Source of the DNA: Cyclobacteriaceae bacterium
Lineage (GTDB): Bacteria > Bacteroidota > Bacteroidia > Cytophagales > Cyclobacteriaceae
Length of the DNA stretch: 14,501 nt
Assembly (NCBI GenBank): GCA_013140395.1
Contig: JABFSY010000123.1
Span: forward strand, 1 to 14,501
Reading direction: 5' to 3'
The notes under the pieces were generated by a model. That model saw only the letters and a program-made list of their open reading frames with translations, did not search any database and was not told where the DNA came from. Of this stretch, positions 12,470 through 14,501 are shown in pieces. The position numbers and the translations under genes are program-made. The number at the start of each line of letters is the position of its first letter. Positions within the stretch are counted from its first letter, which is position 1.

Positions 12470-14263
12470 ATGAGCATGTTCCAACGGATTCAAAAATATA
12501 TTGCCGTTCTCATAACAGTAGCTGCCCAAACAACCATGGCACAGACTCCTGAGTGGGTCAATGAGCAGCCTCGAATACAAAATTATCCCAGCACTGTTTA
12601 CCGAACGGGTTTTTTTTCGGAAGCTAAAGTGCAGGAAACAGAACAAGCACTTAGCAAATTAAAAAATCTAGCAAAGTCGGAGTTGATAGAATCCATTCAA
12701 GTTTCTATCAAGAGTCAGTCAACACTTAAAATTGAAGAAAGAAAGGGCAATTACAATGAGCTTTTTGTTTCAGAAACCGTATCACTGACGGAGCAAGATA
12801 TTGTTGGGCTTGAAACATTAACTTACTACGATCGCAAACAAAAAAGAGCAAGCGCTTTTGCTTTTGTTAAAATACAGACGCTTGGAGACTATTATGGTGC
12901 CATTATTTCCACCCGATGCGAAGCCATTCAGCAGAACCTAAGAGATATTCAAAGCCGTTTTGATGCTGGAAATTTAAATGGTGTAATCGATGGAATAGCT
13001 GAGATAAGATCAGATCTAACAAAAGTCGCCCACGCGCAATCTGTACTCTTGGCGCTAGGCATAAAGGATAACAACTTTTTAAAAACAGAGCTATTCAATA
13101 GCTCACAAGGCAAGGTAGCTGAATTCCAATTCAATGCTATAAACGACCAACGTCTTACTCCAGAGAACCTAATTCATTTCTTTGCGGTTTCTATAAAACA
13201 AAAAATGGGTCTCGCCCAAGGGAAGATTAAAGTCGAAAAGTTTAGTTACGATCATTACCAGTTATATAGTCCCTTTTCGGATTTTCTAACAACCCAGCTA
13301 TCAACCGAAATAAGTACACTTACTAATTTGTCGGTGGCTAGCGAGAATGTTGACTACGTGATTAGTGGCACATTTAGAGAAAAGGCTAATCAGGTGGAAT
13401 TGGAAGTAACACTTAAAAAAGCTAAAAAGAATGAAGTCATAAGTTCATTTCAAAACTCATTTCCGAAACAAAATGTAAAGGCCAAACAGGCCGACTTGCT
13501 TCCACTTCAGATTAAAAAAAGAAATGCCGTTATCACAATGAGCCTGATCTCTAAAACGAGTATGCTTACCGTTAAGTGTAATGAACAAATAGATGCCCTC
13601 TATTCAGTGAAAGTGATGGTCAGAAATCAAGACGAATGGACAAGCGAGGTCAGAGAATTGCCCGTTAATTTCTTTCTTAATTCCTCAAAGAACCCAACTA
13701 CGCTTATGGCCGACAAAGAAGACCGGTTTGAGTATGTACTTCATTCAGTGCCTTCTCCTAAAAAGGCACAATTCTTAAATGCTCAAGTAGATGTCCCCAC
13801 TTATTTTGGAATGGACTCGACCTCCTTGGATTATAAGCGAATGATGCAAAATGTAATGATCCCAAAGATTAAACTCCAGCTAATTGTTACTGGAAATGTT
13901 CTCTTGATATCTTCCTATGAAGCGAACATAGGTAAGGAACTTTCAACAAGTTATTTGCGTGCGGGTATAATTGACGCCCTTACGAAAGTAGGCTTTGAAA
14001 CCACACAAAGTGCAACCAAAGCTGACTACACGATTGTAATAAAATCCGACACCAGGGCTGGCTCTTCGTACGAGGGCCTTTTTTTCTCTTACCTGGATGC
14101 GTCCGTAACCTTAGTGGATCGTGCCAACGATCGAGAAGTATTTAGTAACCAGTATAGGGATGTAAAGGCGGCTGGCGGAAGTTTTGAAGCAGCCGGTGTT
14201 AAGGCTTACTCGATTGGTTTAAAAAAAATCAAAGAAGATCTTGCCGGCTTTTTTACGAAATAG
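12470..14263 (+). CDS. Exported LPP20-like/FlgO-like envelope protein
   Basis: 597 residues with a signal peptide (1-24, cleavage near TMA-Q25). Residues 26-140 resemble the LPP20 domain: 'PEWV' at 27-30, 'STVYRTGFFS' (41-50), an amphipathic helix 'NLAKSELIESIQVSI' (66-80) and later strands. A helical middle part (145-215) precedes a region (251-330) that resembles FlgO/CsgG-like sheets: 'KIKVEKFSY', 'PFSDFLTTQLSTEIS', 'YVISGTFREK' and 'VELEVTLKK'. The C-terminal third (about 470-597) has the pattern 'KADYTIVIKSDTRAG', 'GLFFSYLDASVTLVD' and a final amphipathic helix, seen with such proteins but not assigned to a function. It is a companion of the preceding CsgG-like gene, and the pair may build one envelope complex. 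In-frame starts at 12470 and 12476 are both possible. An 8-T run (12610-12617) lies early in the gene. Confidence 0.7.
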   Translation: MSMFQRIQKYIAVLITVAAQTTMAQTPEWVNEQPRIQNYPSTVYRTGFFSEAKVQETEQALSKLKNLAKSELIESIQVSIKSQSTLKIEERKGNYNELFVSETVSLTEQDIVGLETLTYYDRKQKRASAFAFVKIQTLGDYYGAIISTRCEAIQQNLRDIQSRFDAGNLNGVIDGIAEIRSDLTKVAHAQSVLLALGIKDNNFLKTELFNSSQGKVAEFQFNAINDQRLTPENLIHFFAVSIKQKMGLAQGKIKVEKFSYDHYQLYSPFSDFLTTQLSTEISTLTNLSVASENVDYVISGTFREKANQVELEVTLKKAKKNEVISSFQNSFPKQNVKAKQADLLPLQIKKRNAVITMSLISKTSMLTVKCNEQIDALYSVKVMVRNQDEWTSEVRELPVNFFLNSSKNPTTLMADKEDRFEYVLHSVPSPKKAQFLNAQVDVPTYFGMDSTSLDYKRMMQNVMIPKIKLQLIVTGNVLLISSYEANIGKELSTSYLRAGIIDALTKVGFETTQSATKADYTIVIKSDTRAGSSYEGLFFSYLDASVTLVDRANDREVFSNQYRDVKAAGGSFEAAGVKAYSIGLKKIKEDLAGFFTK

Positions 14264-14281
14264 ATAATATCTCGAATCAAT

Positions 14282-14290
14282 GGGGGGGGG
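14282..14290. repeat. Run of 9 G downstream of the LPP20-like gene
   Basis: Nine G just 19 bases after the stop, outside any gene. It could be a variable-length tract, but no coding or promoter context is visible here. Confidence 0.4.
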
Positions 14291-14367
14291 TACTGACTAT
14301 CCCTCAACCTGATTTCATGGCACTAATTCCATAAGCTTAATTGCTTTAAAAAGAAAAAGGGCTTCCC

Positions 14368-14396
14368 AGCAAAGTAATTAGCTGTTTTTACAAAAT
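14368..14396. repeat. Dispersed intergenic element, copy B
   Basis: CAAAGTAATTAGC (14370-14382), seven bases, ACAAAAT (14390-14396). The same 13 bases and 7 bases with the same spacing occur at 10872-10898. It lies in the final intergenic stretch. A short open frame from 14456 to the window edge (MNILKSRISI...) may be the start of the next gene but is too short to call. Confidence 0.45.
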
Positions 14397-14501
14397 TGAC
14401 CTATAAAGAGGAGGTCACGATTCCTATTTTTCGTGTCTATTAAACACACCCCCATATGAATATTCTTAAGTCCAGGATTTCAATTCGTTTTGCACTCGAT
14501 T

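Noticed and set aside
12610..12617. Run of 8 T early in the LPP20-like gene as a phase-variation tract
   Set aside because: A short A/T run is common in DNA of this composition and gives no specific support.
12215..12646. Minus-strand frame across the gap between the CsgG-like and LPP20-like genes
   Set aside because: It overlaps two real genes in antisense, and its sequence resembles no family.
14456..14501. Short open frame at the right edge (MNILKSRISI...)
   Set aside because: Only 15 codons are visible, with no recognisable signal; it cannot be distinguished from chance.
1..14501. CRISPR arrays, insertion sequences, tRNA or rRNA genes
   Set aside because: No regularly spaced repeats, transposase or integrase motifs, or RNA gene signatures were found on either strand.

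Overview
The window looks like chromosomal DNA from a member of the Bacteroidota, most likely a cytophagia-type bacterium. The evidence is a low GC content and start regions without Shine-Dalgarno sequences. There are also TTTG-N19-TAnnTTTG-like promoters, exported proteins whose signal peptides end in Ala-Gln, and lipoproteins starting Cys-Lys-Lys-Asp. Typical families present are an HtpG with a Gly/Met-rich linker, a LytTR response regulator beside a 7TMR-DISM/HisKA_2 sensor kinase, a DUF1566-type lipoprotein and CsgG-like proteins. No tRNA, rRNA, CRISPR array, transposase or integrase was found.

Layout. The left edge (1-169, minus) is the start of an exported, Lys-rich protein of unknown function. 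It is divergent from a three-gene module at 397-1816 made of a MarR regulator, a DOMON-domain exported protein and an NTF2-like exported protein. The same 17-base palindromic sequence lies upstream of marR and across the start of the DOMON gene, so the module appears autoregulated. A strong bidirectional hairpin terminator (1823-1854) separates it from convergent htpG (1875-3767, minus).

Divergent from htpG is a signalling region. It holds a REC-LytTR response regulator (4049-4807), a free-standing LytTR domain that looks like a duplicate without the receiver (4917-5234) and a secreted NADase-type glycan-binding (discoidin-like) protein (5307-6068). A convergent 7TMR-DISM/HisKA_2 histidine kinase (6080-7906) follows. 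The kinase and the response regulator probably form one two-component pathway, but that is inferred from proximity and family pairing. Divergent from the kinase is a YheT-type alpha/beta hydrolase whose promoter lies so close to its start that the mRNA may be leaderless.

The right half encodes envelope proteins. Two adjacent lipoproteins come first: a lipocalin-like one, and one with two FN3-like repeats plus DUF1566 that carries a 10-G tract in its coding sequence. A CsgG-like/TPR/SH3 exported protein and a large LPP20/FlgO-like exported protein follow. The intergenic regions before several of these genes share short, equally spaced sequence blocks that look like a dispersed regulatory or repeat element. 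The window ends in a non-coding stretch that carries one copy of this element and a 9-G run.

The least ordinary parts are the MarR-DOMON-NTF2 module with its duplicated operator, the CsgG-like/LPP20-like pair, the poly-G contingency-like tract and the dispersed intergenic element. None can be called a new system from sequence alone.
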